The notes beneath the pieces are model-generated. The model worked only from the letters and a program-made list of their open reading frames with translations. It was not told where the DNA came from and searched no databases. Shown piece after piece: positions 10,183 through 18,984 of a stretch of DNA of 64,000 bases. The DNA is from Nocardia araoensis NBRC 100135 (GTDB taxonomy: Bacteria > Actinomycetota > Actinomycetes > Mycobacteriales > Mycobacteriaceae). The number at the start of each line of letters is the position of its first letter. Positions within the stretch are counted from its first letter, which is position 1. A program made the position numbers and the translations under genes. Where the stretch lies: NCBI RefSeq assembly GCF_000308435.1, contig NZ_BAFR01000100.1:1-64000 (forward strand). The letters run 5' to 3'.

Positions 10183-11646
10183 TTATCCGGGCAGTGTGAT
10201 AGTGGGGGAGTACCCCGGAATGCCCAGGTGGTCGTACACGATGGTGGTTGGCAGTAGATTCCAGTCGTGCCCAAGGAACAGGGCGATGCCAGCGGGTGAC
10301 GACACAAACAGGTGTACCCGTCCCGCGCGCATCTTTTTAGCTGCGGCCCGGACATGGTCGCGAGCACGCCTTACCCAGTCCGCAGACCATCCAGGCCCAG
10401 GCACCGACGTCTTGCTGGGGCCACCGGACGTGGACAGCGACAGGATTCGTCCGATCGGAATGCCCGAGGATTCGATGTAATCACAGACGTCATCTGTCGG
10501 GTCGTTTGTGAGAGCGATTGCAACCGCAAGATCAGAACCGTCGCCGACGTGGCGGTCGGCTACGACCTCGGCGGCGGCGGTTTCACGGCTGACATCGGTT
10601 GCCCATACGACATCTCGTTGGTCGGTCGATAGTACCCAGCCTCCGACATCTGGGAACGTCCGGCCCACGGCGAAGTACATTGGTAGCCGCATGTGTGCTG
10701 CAATGAAGAGCTTGCGACTCTTGAAGCCCTCGAGATCCTTCTTGGCGGCTTTCAACTTCGGCATGACCACGCCCTCCCAGGCAGCGGGGTCCAACAACTC
10801 CCGCCGCTGGAACGGGTCTACATCCGGGTAGAGTTCGATGATGTCGACCTCGGCGTTCGGTCGGTGGGGCAATGTTGCACGATCGATCGCGTGGATAGCG
10901 AGGACAAGCTCGCTACCTCGGGCGAGTAATCCCTTGGCGGCAACCTCAGCCCGGATATCGTTCGTCGTGCGAACGCCAGCGCCCGACGTGACCCACCCAC
11001 GGACCATTTCGCGACCACGGGACACAGCGTCATCGTCATCACGAAGACCCGCGTTTCGCATCAGCACGGCCGTCCTTGAGGCCCACGAAGCGTCAGACTC
11101 GCCACGAACGAATTCGACCGCCCCGAGGAAATCCTTGAGCTCGTTCAGGGTCACCCGTAGATGTTTTGCCCAGGCAGCCAGCTGAACTCCGCCTTTGCTT
11201 CGCGGTGTAAGCGCGTCGAGCTTCGTCCGGGCGATCTTTTCGGTGAGATTGTCGATGAGCTTGAGGACGGGATCATTGTGGTCGTAATTCTTGTTCGACA
11301 GAAGCCGCAACACGAATGGCTCCCCCTTGGCGGTCACATCCACCCAGGTGCGATGGAAATGCTGTAGGGGGCTCTTGCCTTTCGGTGTTCGTGCCGTCAC
11401 GAGCCAGTCGGCATCGATGACCGCTCCGCGGTCGACGCCGGACTTCACTTGAACATAGAGGTGCGGACGGCCTGAAGTTGTTGTCGAACGCACCACGATG
11501 TCGTCAAACGCGCCACCGTCTGCGTCCTCGATGCTGACTGACTCGACCTCCGGGTCGGTCAGTATGCGGCTGGCGTAGAACAAGCCGACGATGTGCTGAT
11601 AGTCGTCTCCGCGGATGGCGGCGCCTCTGGCGGGAATCGTCGTCAT
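10183..11646 (-). CDS. cap4: CBASS effector Cap4: nuclease domain fused to SAVED domain
   Basis: A 487-residue protein in two parts. The N-terminal third resembles the DUF4297/Cap4 PD-(D/E)XK nuclease: GDDYQH near residue 15, an acidic position in GAFDDIVV (about 45-52) and QVK (66-68). The C-terminal part, from about residue 330, is a SAVED domain, with the VHLFVSSPAGIALFLGH element and a closing YDHLGIPGYSPTITL. In characterised systems SAVED binds a cyclic oligonucleotide made by the CD-NTase, which triggers oligomerisation and double-stranded DNA cleavage, killing the infected cell. Its ATG overlaps the cap6 stop (ATGA), and it is the last gene of the operon. Confidence 0.87.
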   Translation of the reverse strand: MTTIPARGAAIRGDDYQHIVGLFYASRILTDPEVESVSIEDADGGAFDDIVVRSTTTSGRPHLYVQVKSGVDRGAVIDADWLVTARTPKGKSPLQHFHRTWVDVTAKGEPFVLRLLSNKNYDHNDPVLKLIDNLTEKIARTKLDALTPRSKGGVQLAAWAKHLRVTLNELKDFLGAVEFVRGESDASWASRTAVLMRNAGLRDDDDAVSRGREMVRGWVTSGAGVRTTNDIRAEVAAKGLLARGSELVLAIHAIDRATLPHRPNAEVDIIELYPDVDPFQRRELLDPAAWEGVVMPKLKAAKKDLEGFKSRKLFIAAHMRLPMYFAVGRTFPDVGGWVLSTDQRDVVWATDVSRETAAAEVVADRHVGDGSDLAVAIALTNDPTDDVCDYIESSGIPIGRILSLSTSGGPSKTSVPGPGWSADWVRRARDHVRAAAKKMRAGRVHLFVSSPAGIALFLGHDWNLLPTTIVYDHLGIPGYSPTITLPG

Positions 11647-12584
11647 GACGCGGCTCGATCATCGAACGGGGGCGTCGGCTTCAAGTCTTCGGCGGTGGCG
11701 AGCAACAGGTCTGCTGTGATCGCGGTGTCGGGGTAGGCCGCCAGTATGACCGACGGAACCAAGCGCTGGGTGATGTCGGAATAGGTATATCCCGGCCGAC
11801 GATCCTCTCGCTCGCCGGTCGCGAGGACCAATTTGTCGATCGTTTCATTCGTCAGGTCGAATCCGGCGAACGCATTCAGGAGCACTTCTCGACGCTGTCG
11901 ATCGTTCGGGCGGACGAACTCGAAAATAACCGCAGCGCGACGTTTAACAGCTGGGTCCAATGCCGCGAGGCGGTTGGTGCACATCACCACCAGCAGCGGA
12001 ATTCCGGTACCCGCGATGTCATCGATACCGGCAAGAAATGCATTCACACCTGCCCGGTCTTCGTGGTGCATTTGGGTCGCTTCACGTGACTGAACGAGCG
12101 CGTCGGCCTCGTCAATCACCAGGACGGTGACCCCGCGGAGCGTGCCGTTGGCGGAGCGGCCGAGCCTTGCCTCTGCGATGACCTGGGCGAATGCCTCCCC
12201 GACTAGGGCCGTCATTTCGCCGACGTGACCGGTGCCGCGAGTAGTCAACTTGAGCCGGAAGAGGGTGACCTCGATGTCCAGTTCTTCGGCTAGATCGCAA
12301 CCGAAGCTCTCCGCCAGCGCCGATTTTCCGGACCCGACGTCCCCAGCGAACAGGATCAACGGTGCGCGGTCGCGCAACAATGTGAACGCTTGGTCATCGA
12401 CGGCGACGTTCGGGTGATGTCTGGCTGCCCAGCGGGTCAGCACCGCCGGATCGGCGAGAACGGCGGCTTCCTTGCGGAGCCGGGTCTTGACCTCGTCGAG
12501 GCCGACAAGACGTGCGTAGCGCTCCTTGCGGATCTCGTCGGGAAGGGTGATTACGGGATGGAACAACTCTTTGTCGATTGACAC
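11643..12584 (-). CDS. cap6: CBASS Cap6, TRIP13/Pch2-like AAA+ ATPase
   Basis: A 313-residue AAA+ protein with Walker A GDVGSGKS (81-88), Walker B VLVIDEAD (154-161), sensor 1 in VVMCTNR, and arginine-finger candidates in KRRA. The GTG at 12584 is preceded by GGAGA at suitable spacing; the frame stays open further upstream but with low-complexity, non-coding character. Cap6 proteins disassemble the activated HORMA-CD-NTase complex, so they restrain signalling. It lies between the HORMA gene (70-bp gap) and cap4 (ATGA overlap), the usual type III CBASS neighbourhood. Confidence 0.88.
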   Translation of the reverse strand: MSIDKELFHPVITLPDEIRKERYARLVGLDEVKTRLRKEAAVLADPAVLTRWAARHHPNVAVDDQAFTLLRDRAPLILFAGDVGSGKSALAESFGCDLAEELDIEVTLFRLKLTTRGTGHVGEMTALVGEAFAQVIAEARLGRSANGTLRGVTVLVIDEADALVQSREATQMHHEDRAGVNAFLAGIDDIAGTGIPLLVVMCTNRLAALDPAVKRRAAVIFEFVRPNDRQRREVLLNAFAGFDLTNETIDKLVLATGEREDRRPGYTYSDITQRLVPSVILAAYPDTAITADLLLATAEDLKPTPPFDDRAAS

Positions 12585-12654
12585 TAATCGTTCTCCAGAG
12601 TCGGAATTGGCACCGACGAGATGGTGGCGGCGCCGAAATCGATAGGTTGACTGG

Positions 12655-13158
12655 TCAGATTGCGCAGTAGATATAGCGATTGAGGCCGACACCGTTGCGC
12701 GAATACTGCGAACTGCTCCCGTAACTGCCTGCTGTCGCCGACGGCTCTGGCGCCCCCGAGCGCTGGAATGGTAGCTTCTTTTTGAATGTATCCCGCTCCG
12801 CAGATGGCAGCGCGGAGAATTCTTCATTCTGCTTCAAATAGCTGTAGAAACTGTAGCCAGCCACGTCTACCGCGCTCGGTAGGCCGCCCGGAGGCTCATC
12901 GCGAAGCTGGCCTCCTGCGGCTGCGGTATATCGTAACCGCAGAATCCATCGGTCGCCATCCTTGAAACCGAAGTCCACCGTGTCGAGGTAGCCAGCCTTC
13001 AGGTACTGGGCGGTCTCCTCGATGTACTGGTCGATCATGGACAGTTCCGGCTTGCCGTAGCGGGCGTTGAGGTTACGGAGGTTGGCGCCGAGTTTGCTGG
13101 CGACGTAGCGGGCGTCGGTGATCGTGAAGCTGGAGCTGCGAGTAGTCGAAGTAGTCAT
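12655..13158 (-). CDS. cap7: CBASS Cap7, bacterial HORMA domain protein
   Basis: A 167-residue protein that begins 1 nt after the CD-NTase stop. It opens with the bacterial HORMA-like segment TITDARYVASKLGANLRNL, followed by predicted strands (WILRLRYTA) and a C-terminal tail rich in Ser/Gly that could act as the safety-belt or closure-motif region. Bacterial HORMA proteins sense infection by binding a peptide, then bind and activate the CD-NTase. Only one HORMA gene is present; some type III operons carry two. Assignment rests on the N-terminal motif and on the gene order. Confidence 0.8.
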   Translation of the reverse strand: MTTSTTRSSSFTITDARYVASKLGANLRNLNARYGKPELSMIDQYIEETAQYLKAGYLDTVDFGFKDGDRWILRLRYTAAAGGQLRDEPPGGLPSAVDVAGYSFYSYLKQNEEFSALPSAERDTFKKKLPFQRSGAPEPSATAGSYGSSSQYSRNGVGLNRYIYCAI

Positions 13159-13159
13159 G

Positions 13160-14161
13160 TCAGACCACCGAGAAGGTCGGGCCGAACACCGTGCGCCAGG
13201 CATCAACCGCCTCGCCTTTGAACGGTGCCGTTCCTGCCCAGGTGATCTGTTCCAATGCCTGCGCGCACCGCTCGACCAGTCGCTGCCGATCGGCGTCCGT
13301 ATAAGACTTGGTGACGTTGTTGAGTGGGTTCACCGGATCCCACACCTGCACCGGTGCGTCGGACTGGCCGACGTCGCTGGCGGAGTAGTAGTCGGTGAAC
13401 ATGATCGGCTTCCTCAACTCGGTGGTGACGATGTAGCCGAAGAATTGTTCGAAGGCTCGCGGGTAGTCTTTGATCGCGAATCCTTCACCGTTCCAGCCGT
13501 TGTCCCACAAGTGCGCGACGATGAGTTCGGCGAGGAAACTTTTGAACCGCAGCTCCGGCCCAACGGCCTCGGCTTCCTTCGTGGCCCGGCTGATGAACTT
13601 CTTCACCAGCCGGATGAACTCCTTGTACTCGGAACCCACCTGGTTCTTGCGTTTGTTCAGGAACTCCAGGTGCTGGGTCACCGAGGTGAGGACCTTCTCG
13701 CCTGACGGGGTGATCAGGTGGCCGCGGTCGTTGGCCTCCCCTTCGTATAGCACGGGCGCGACATCGATCTTCAAGCCGCTGCCGTGCATCGTGATACCGA
13801 CGGCGTGATGAGAGATTTGGAAATCGTCGGCGTCCTTTGTGTCGCCGTAGACCTCGATGCATCGGTCACGCAGCCATTCCAGCAGCTTCGATTCCTCGGG
13901 GTCGATCCCACCGACCGCGGACGCGCGGACATAGGCGGCGACATCGGTGTCTGAGCCAGCGCGGATCGCGGTGTGCTTTGCGACGCTTCCCGACTCGCGC
14001 ATCTTCACCAAGTCGTAGTCGGGGTGCTCGGCGATGTAGTTCTCCAAGCGCGAGCGCAGGTGAGCGACCTGGGTCCGCCTCGCCTTCGCCTTGTCACTTG
14101 GGACGTTGACCTTGGCTTGGGCGTACTTCGCCAAGTCGGCGTGACGCACATGATCGTGCAC
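13160..14161 (-). CDS. CBASS CD-NTase (cGAS/DncV-like nucleotidyltransferase)
   Basis: A 333-residue nucleotidyltransferase with the family signature G58-S59 in ESGSVAK, D71-x-D73 in AGSDTDV and the third metal-binding Asp133 in LKIDVAPV. All three catalytic acids are present, so it should make a cyclic di- or oligonucleotide. I chose GTG 14161, with AAGGAG 4 nt upstream; the frame extends further but through the promoter region. HORMA/TRIP13 partners usually accompany clade C or D enzymes, and a SAVED effector suggests a cyclic trinucleotide product, but neither can be settled from sequence alone. It heads the operon. Confidence 0.9.
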   Translation of the reverse strand: MHDHVRHADLAKYAQAKVNVPSDKAKARRTQVAHLRSRLENYIAEHPDYDLVKMRESGSVAKHTAIRAGSDTDVAAYVRASAVGGIDPEESKLLEWLRDRCIEVYGDTKDADDFQISHHAVGITMHGSGLKIDVAPVLYEGEANDRGHLITPSGEKVLTSVTQHLEFLNKRKNQVGSEYKEFIRLVKKFISRATKEAEAVGPELRFKSFLAELIVAHLWDNGWNGEGFAIKDYPRAFEQFFGYIVTTELRKPIMFTDYYSASDVGQSDAPVQVWDPVNPLNNVTKSYTDADRQRLVERCAQALEQITWAGTAPFKGEAVDAWRTVFGPTFSVV

Positions 14162-14246
14162 TGATCTCCTTCGGTCGATGAGGGCGTGCAGCGAACTCGA
14201 CACAGGAGTCGGCGAGACCGATCTCGACCTAGGAACGCATGGCAAC

Positions 14247-14284
14247 ATTCCGTGTGCGCGAAATGATGCACGCACACGGAATGC
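14247..14284. promoter_or_regulatory. 13-bp inverted repeat upstream of the CBASS operon
   Basis: CATTCCGTGTGCG (14247-14259) is perfectly repeated in inverse orientation (14272-14284) around a 12-nt spacer. It lies 86-123 bp before the CD-NTase start. The symmetry and place suit a repressor operator, although an RNA hairpin in the leader is an alternative. No dedicated regulator gene is adjacent. Confidence 0.5.
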
Positions 14285-14315
14285 ACCCTATGCTGGTACG
14301 CGACCAAGCAGTACC

Positions 14316-14360
14316 ACGTAGGCCCTGAGATCAGACATCACGTTGACTCGGGGCCTACGT
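14316..14360. terminator. 14-bp hairpin between island genes
   Basis: ACGTAGGCCCTGAG (14316-14329) pairs with CTCGGGGCCTACGT (14347-14360) with one G-U, leaving a 17-nt loop. It lies between the CBASS upstream region and the decayed sequence to its right, so it could insulate the CBASS operon from read-through. Confidence 0.5.
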
Positions 14361-14491
14361 CTTGTCCGGACTCTTGGAGGTCGGGCTGGACCTCCTCGCA
14401 CAGCATACCGCCACCCACCGACAACTATTGGCGCTCGCGGGCCGCGAGTGCCAGTCTTGCGAATACCTGCTGGTACGACCTGCGTGTCCAC

Positions 14492-14918
14492 TCAGCTACC
14501 CCAGGACAACGACTCTCGGAGCACTTCCTTGCGGTCGCACTTCCAGCGCAGAAGTGCGTCGAACATCCCGTCCGGTCGGTCGCCGCCAGTGACGGTGGCT
14601 ACCACCCTGCTAAGCGCTTGGTTCCAGTTCGCTGGACTGTCAAACGCCCATTGAATCCACCTGACGTCGGCAAGTAAGGCGACGAGCTGGACGGTTTCGG
14701 GGTATTGAGCGACGTGCAGGTGTGACGCTGCGGTCGTTGGGAATCCAGTCTGGTGACCGAGAAGCCGATTCAGGCGACAGGCGGTCGCGGGGAGAACTCC
14801 GGCGACGGTGCCAGAAGTCGATGATGTGAGTGGCGTCCGGATAGGCGTTCTTGACCTGGTCGGAGCCGTGCAGGCGCGCGAGGCGGCGGTGCGGCGGTGC
14901 GGCGGTTGGCTGCGACAA
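14492..14918 (-). pseudogene. Decayed sequence with possible transposase remnant
   Basis: Two overlapping minus frames carry protein-like stretches without an intact gene. One (14640-14918) includes NAYPDATHIIDFWH, which resembles the catalytic Asp region of ISKra4-like transposases. The other ends at 14492 with PANWNQALSRVVATVTGG, whose family I do not recognise. No terminal repeats or full transposase remain. Confidence 0.3.
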
Positions 14919-15015
14919 CTTCGGGCACGGTTTCCAACCGAATTTATTTGTCGCAGTGTCCGATCCAGCGGCGGTGACGTCGACACATCACGTCCTCACA
15001 CCCTCGGCGCAGTCT

Positions 15016-15504
15016 CTACAGCTCCGGCAGATCGTTCGTGCCGTAGACCCCGAAGTTCTCACCCCGCAAGTACGCGGCATGCTGAGCGTCGGCGCGTGCC
15101 GCGACCTCAGCAGCTGCGGCGGCCCGCTCCCGCGCCACCTGCCACCGCAGCAACCCGGCGCACGCCGCCATGACAACGGCGCCTGCGATCGAGGCGGGGA
15201 AGTTCTCGCTGGCGTTGTTGACGAGGCCTCCGATCAGCAGGCACAGACCGACCGCGATCCCGATGCCCGCCGACAGCTTCGGGTACGTGCGGACTAGTTT
15301 GATCAGTTCCCGCACCCACTGCGGCCGGGCGTCCGGGTTCGCCCACCAATACAGCACGAAGAACGGCCACCCGAACAGGAACAGCAGTACCTGCCCGATG
15401 GTCGGCTCAGCACGGGCAGCCTGCGGAACGCCTCGCACCGGGGCCGCTGTTCGCCTGCGGGGCCTACCATTTCGCCGTCGACGGGACTTTCTGGACTGCA
15501 CCAT
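15016..15504 (-). CDS. Small membrane protein of the integrative element
   Basis: A 162-residue protein: a very basic N-terminus (about 1-30), three hydrophobic segments (about 37-55, 76-96 and 102-120) and a C-terminal charged helix ending in AAYLRGENFGVYG. The Arg-rich start suggests a cytoplasmic N-terminus. It lies about 110 bp downstream of the rep-like gene on the same strand. No function is known to me; a role in transfer or maintenance of the element is only a guess from position. Confidence 0.6.
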   Translation of the reverse strand: MVQSRKSRRRRNGRPRRRTAAPVRGVPQAARAEPTIGQVLLFLFGWPFFVLYWWANPDARPQWVRELIKLVRTYPKLSAGIGIAVGLCLLIGGLVNNASENFPASIAGAVVMAACAGLLRWQVARERAAAAAEVAARADAQHAAYLRGENFGVYGTNDLPEL

Positions 15505-15616
15505 CGAATGCTATTCCCGACCGGCCTGGGACGCGTCGCGTTTCAACGGTCCTCTGCGGTGCCGAACCGGTTCAGAACAGGCAGGGAAAGGGCGCCGCGT
15601 CACTTCATCAGCTCAC

Positions 15617-18064
15617 CTATTCGGATGGCCCGGACACGCGCGTCCAAGATGATGAGCGTCGAAGCAGTGATGCGGGAACGGTGGAAGCTACCTGCACACC
15701 GGTGGGGCGCTCGTAGATGACGGTCGAGTCCGTCGCGATCAGCCAACGCCCACCCGCGATCGGCGTAGCAGAGGTCTCCACGTAGATTTCGGCTACTGCC
15801 CGCACGTAGCTCGCGCGTGAGGGCACGCGCGCGCATTCGCGGACCGTGCCGGTCCAGGAGTGCGCGCGAGGGCCGGACGACTCGAGTGATGCGCAACCCC
15901 TAAGATTCTCGGAGACAGTCACGGCGCGCGTACTGCGCGCGGTCGGTCCCGGGGCGGCGGAGGCAACCGTCGGCGCGGGGGATAGCACCGGCGTCGCCGA
16001 GTCGATCACAACGAATTCGGCTGGCCGGGGACTGCGGGATGCCAGGGCGGTACCCCCGCTTGAGTTGAGTTGTTGTCCACTTCCCTGATTGCGGTGTTGC
16101 ACACCTGGCGTGCGAATGGGATTCGTCTGTGTGGATGCGGTGGTGTGCGTTACATGCCTACCGGTGTGTCCGTCGTGTTGGGTGAGCCATTGCTTCCATG
16201 CCGTGCGGTCGCGTCGGTGGCAGGCCCGGCGTCGGATGCGCTGCTGGTGAAGGCCGTGCGCGTGGGCGATGTCATCGAGGCTGGTTGGTCCAGGTTGCAG
16301 GTGGCCGTGGGTGTGTTTGACGAGTCCGGCGGTGGTCAGGACGGCCAGGGCGTTGTAACCCGCGCTGGGACTGACCGATGCTGCGGCGAACACATCGGCG
16401 GGGGTGGCGAGCCCGTCGTGGGTGACGAGTTCGTAAACGCGGCGGCAATGCAGCCCCAGGACGCTCCAGGCAGGATGGACAGGTTCGACCCGCGCGCGAC
16501 TCAGCTGGGCCGGGTTCGGGCGGATAGGTTGATGGCCGTGGTGCGGGATGACCAAGGCGTAGCGGTCGGCAGCGAGTCGGCGGCCGGGCCGGGTGCGCAG
16601 GATCGGTGCGCCGGGCATGTCGCGTAGCTCCCGCAGCACGCCCCATACGGTGGATTCGGGAAGGTCACCAGCCGCCAGTGCTAGTGACCGGCCCCCGAAC
16701 TCGACGACGGGCACCCCGCGCGCGACCTGCCCTCCGACTGCGGAAGCCCACGCCAAGGCCTGCAGCACCGCCAACACCGTCCACCGCCGCGGGGACCGAG
16801 GCCATTGCGCGTGCACCCACACCGTCGCGGCCGCCAGCCACCGCTGCTGCAGACGCGCCGCCGACCGGAGCCGTGGTGTACCCCCTGTGTCTTTTTTCTT
16901 GTGCGCCACGGACAGGAATTCGGGGACGACGCGTTCGGCCCACCGGCAGGCGGAGAGCCAGTCACGGCGCATCGCGGCGTCGGCGCCTCGGCCGTAGCGG
17001 CGGTAGGCGTCGGCGAACCCGCGCCAGCTGCCACCAGCGCCAGGCAGTTGCGCGCGCACGTCGAGGTAGGAGTAGCCGCGCACGACCGCGGCGGCGAGCA
17101 CGGATTGACGTGCCGCGGAGCGATCCAACCGGCCCGCGCGGGTCGTCCACCGGCCGTCGGCGGGGGCGGCGCCGTCGCGCGCGAAGCTGTGGATGGTGGG
17201 GGAGAGCGGGCTACGGCGGCGGTATTGTGCGCGCAGCCGCGCACGCTCACCCTCGCCTTCCCACAACTGCACCTCGCGCGTGATGTCGTCGGCCGCGCGC
17301 GGCGCGCGCGGGATCGCGCATGCCCCGCACGCGGTGGCCGTCTCGTGCGCGGTCCCCGCCACCAGGTGCCGCAAACGCGCGACGAACCCCGGTGCGGATC
17401 GGGTGGTGAAGGCGTCGAGAGCATCGTCGAGGCTGCCGCCGAGACTGCGGAATCCGCCTTGCTTGCAGCGCGATCCGGGTGGAGTGATGCAGCCGGTCGC
17501 GGGGTTGAGCATCGGTGTGATGTCCAAGCTGGGCAGCCGCGCGGCCAGTGCGCGCACAAGGGATTCGGCTTGTATGAGGTCGAGGGTGTCACCGAGGGGC
17601 AGCGGGATGAGGATGTGGCGGCCGCCGCTAGTGGAGCAGTCGGTGATCGCGCGGCCCCCGGCTGCCCGAACCCATCCCAGGCAACGCTCGACATCGCGAG
17701 CAACCGCCACGGTGCCGCCACGGGCGCTGTCGAAATCCAATGCGAGCAGACGCGTCCGGCCGTCCCGATAGATCGGCACCGCCGCGGGCTGGTCAGGCAG
17801 TTTACGGGTCAGTGTTCGGGCGCGGTCGTTGTACCCGTCAAGGCTCGAGTTCCACAAACGCATCGAGCGGCGGGCAGCCAGTAGGGGTGCGAGTCGAGCG
17901 AACGCTTCGTGCGCGGCCGCCGCCTCGTCGTCCGTCGTCGGCGCGGCGGTGTTTTCGGTAGTTGGGGGTAGCTGCGGGAGTGGCCGGTGGGCGATGGTCG
18001 CTGTGCCGTTGGCGGCATTTGATGCCGTGGCAGGGCGTGCGCTACCCTCGGAGGTGCCTTTCAT
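15617..18064 (-). CDS. Replication protein with primase-polymerase-like domain
   Basis: An 815-residue protein. An archaeo-eukaryotic primase-like core lies at about residues 95-230: the acidic pair D110/D112 in LLALDFDSA and His150 in SGGRHILIP, as in bifunctional primase/polymerases of actinobacterial plasmids and integrative elements. A cluster of His/Cys around 230-260 and a winged-helix-like part in the second half (DGLATPADVFAAASVS) would suit DNA binding. The last 130 residues are low-complexity. I prefer ATG 18064, with AAGG 7 nt upstream, over the TTG two codons earlier. It probably starts replication of the excised element. Confidence 0.65.
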   Translation of the reverse strand: MKGTSEGSARPATASNAANGTATIAHRPLPQLPPTTENTAAPTTDDEAAAAHEAFARLAPLLAARRSMRLWNSSLDGYNDRARTLTRKLPDQPAAVPIYRDGRTRLLALDFDSARGGTVAVARDVERCLGWVRAAGGRAITDCSTSGGRHILIPLPLGDTLDLIQAESLVRALAARLPSLDITPMLNPATGCITPPGSRCKQGGFRSLGGSLDDALDAFTTRSAPGFVARLRHLVAGTAHETATACGACAIPRAPRAADDITREVQLWEGEGERARLRAQYRRRSPLSPTIHSFARDGAAPADGRWTTRAGRLDRSAARQSVLAAAVVRGYSYLDVRAQLPGAGGSWRGFADAYRRYGRGADAAMRRDWLSACRWAERVVPEFLSVAHKKKDTGGTPRLRSAARLQQRWLAAATVWVHAQWPRSPRRWTVLAVLQALAWASAVGGQVARGVPVVEFGGRSLALAAGDLPESTVWGVLRELRDMPGAPILRTRPGRRLAADRYALVIPHHGHQPIRPNPAQLSRARVEPVHPAWSVLGLHCRRVYELVTHDGLATPADVFAAASVSPSAGYNALAVLTTAGLVKHTHGHLQPGPTSLDDIAHAHGLHQQRIRRRACHRRDRTAWKQWLTQHDGHTGRHVTHTTASTQTNPIRTPGVQHRNQGSGQQLNSSGGTALASRSPRPAEFVVIDSATPVLSPAPTVASAAPGPTARSTRAVTVSENLRGCASLESSGPRAHSWTGTVRECARVPSRASYVRAVAEIYVETSATPIAGGRWLIATDSTVIYERPTGVQVASTVPASLLRRSSSWTRVSGPSE

Positions 18065-18088
18065 GCGCAACCTTGGGGTTGTGTTTCA

Positions 18089-18119
18089 GAAGTGCCCTCA
18101 GTTGCAGCTGGGGGCCTTC
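18089..18119. promoter_or_regulatory. Hairpin just upstream of the rep-like gene
   Basis: GCCCTCAG (18094-18101) pairs with CTGGGGGC (18108-18115) around a 6-nt loop with one G-U. Four more pairs (18089-18092 with 18116-18119) extend the stem past a one-base bulge. It begins 25 bp before the rep start and could be a terminator of the upstream operon or a leader that limits rep expression. Confidence 0.45.
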
Positions 18120-18210
18120 GTCATATCTGGAGTTGTAGTGAGCTGAGGTTCACGAGAGCGCGGGGTGCGCGGCTTAGCGTGCGACTAACGCGCGCACCCC
18201 GGCCGTCGCT

Positions 18211-18984
18211 TCAGACGGAGGTGACCGCAGGCCCCACCCCCTGCCTGGATCCGATGCGGAAGCCCATCGACTCCGCGCGACCCCCGATGCGATCGGCCGT
18301 CGAGCGCGTCCATTTGACCTTCGTGATCTGACTCAGTTCGGTCGCGATTGCGTTGGCGTTCACCCCACGCTCAGCAAGCCGCAGGAGCTCCTCGAGCTCT
18401 GTCTCTGGCTTCTGAGTCAATCTGCCGCGCACCAACTCCCGTGCGATGCGACAGCATTGGTCAGGCTCCGACACGTCGATCAGCACCCGTTCCGGAATCG
18501 CCACCCGCTGCTGCTGCAGCGCCTGGTGGTGAGGCGGCGCTTGGACCGAACCCGCGGAAGGTTCGATGGTCGACGCCACCAGTGCAGGAGATGCAGTGGT
18601 CTGCGCCATGACCGAAGCGGGGGAGTCGTCCACATGCAGAAGACCAATGGCCTGATCGGCGCCATGATCGCCGTCCGCGCGATCTGTGGAGCCCGACGTA
18701 TCGTCGAGGACGCCGGTTGGGCTGACCATGTTGATGAGCCGCGCGTAGCGGGCAGCCAGCCAGGCATGCAACCACATCAGGACAACCACCATCACCGGTG
18801 CGACCGCATACTCGCCGCCGCGGCCGAAGTCTCCCGCCGCGAGATGAGGACCACTGTTGAGGCCGACTGTCGCGGTCAACAGGCAGGCCTCGAACAGCAG
18901 AATCCTGCGGCGCTCGGCCGTCACACCCAGCCGTGCAGCGGTCGCGGCCTGTGCCATCACTTCCAGGATCGGCACCGAGATCAT
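18211..18984 (-). CDS. Spd/DUF2637-like membrane protein with C-terminal HTH-like region
   Basis: A 257-residue protein whose ATG overlaps the stop of the previous gene (ATGA). Two membrane segments lie at about 28-45 (LLFEACLLTATVGL) and 62-80 (VMVVVLMWLHAWLAA), resembling the second half of DUF2637/Spd proteins of actinomycete conjugative elements. A Pro/Thr-rich linker follows, then a C-terminal region (ELLRLAERGVNANAIATEL) resembling a helix-turn-helix that may contact DNA. Spd proteins help an element spread between mycelial compartments after conjugation. Confidence 0.55.
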   Translation of the reverse strand: MISVPILEVMAQAATAARLGVTAERRRILLFEACLLTATVGLNSGPHLAAGDFGRGGEYAVAPVMVVVLMWLHAWLAARYARLINMVSPTGVLDDTSGSTDRADGDHGADQAIGLLHVDDSPASVMAQTTASPALVASTIEPSAGSVQAPPHHQALQQQRVAIPERVLIDVSEPDQCCRIARELVRGRLTQKPETELEELLRLAERGVNANAIATELSQITKVKWTRSTADRIGGRAESMGFRIGSRQGVGPAVTSV

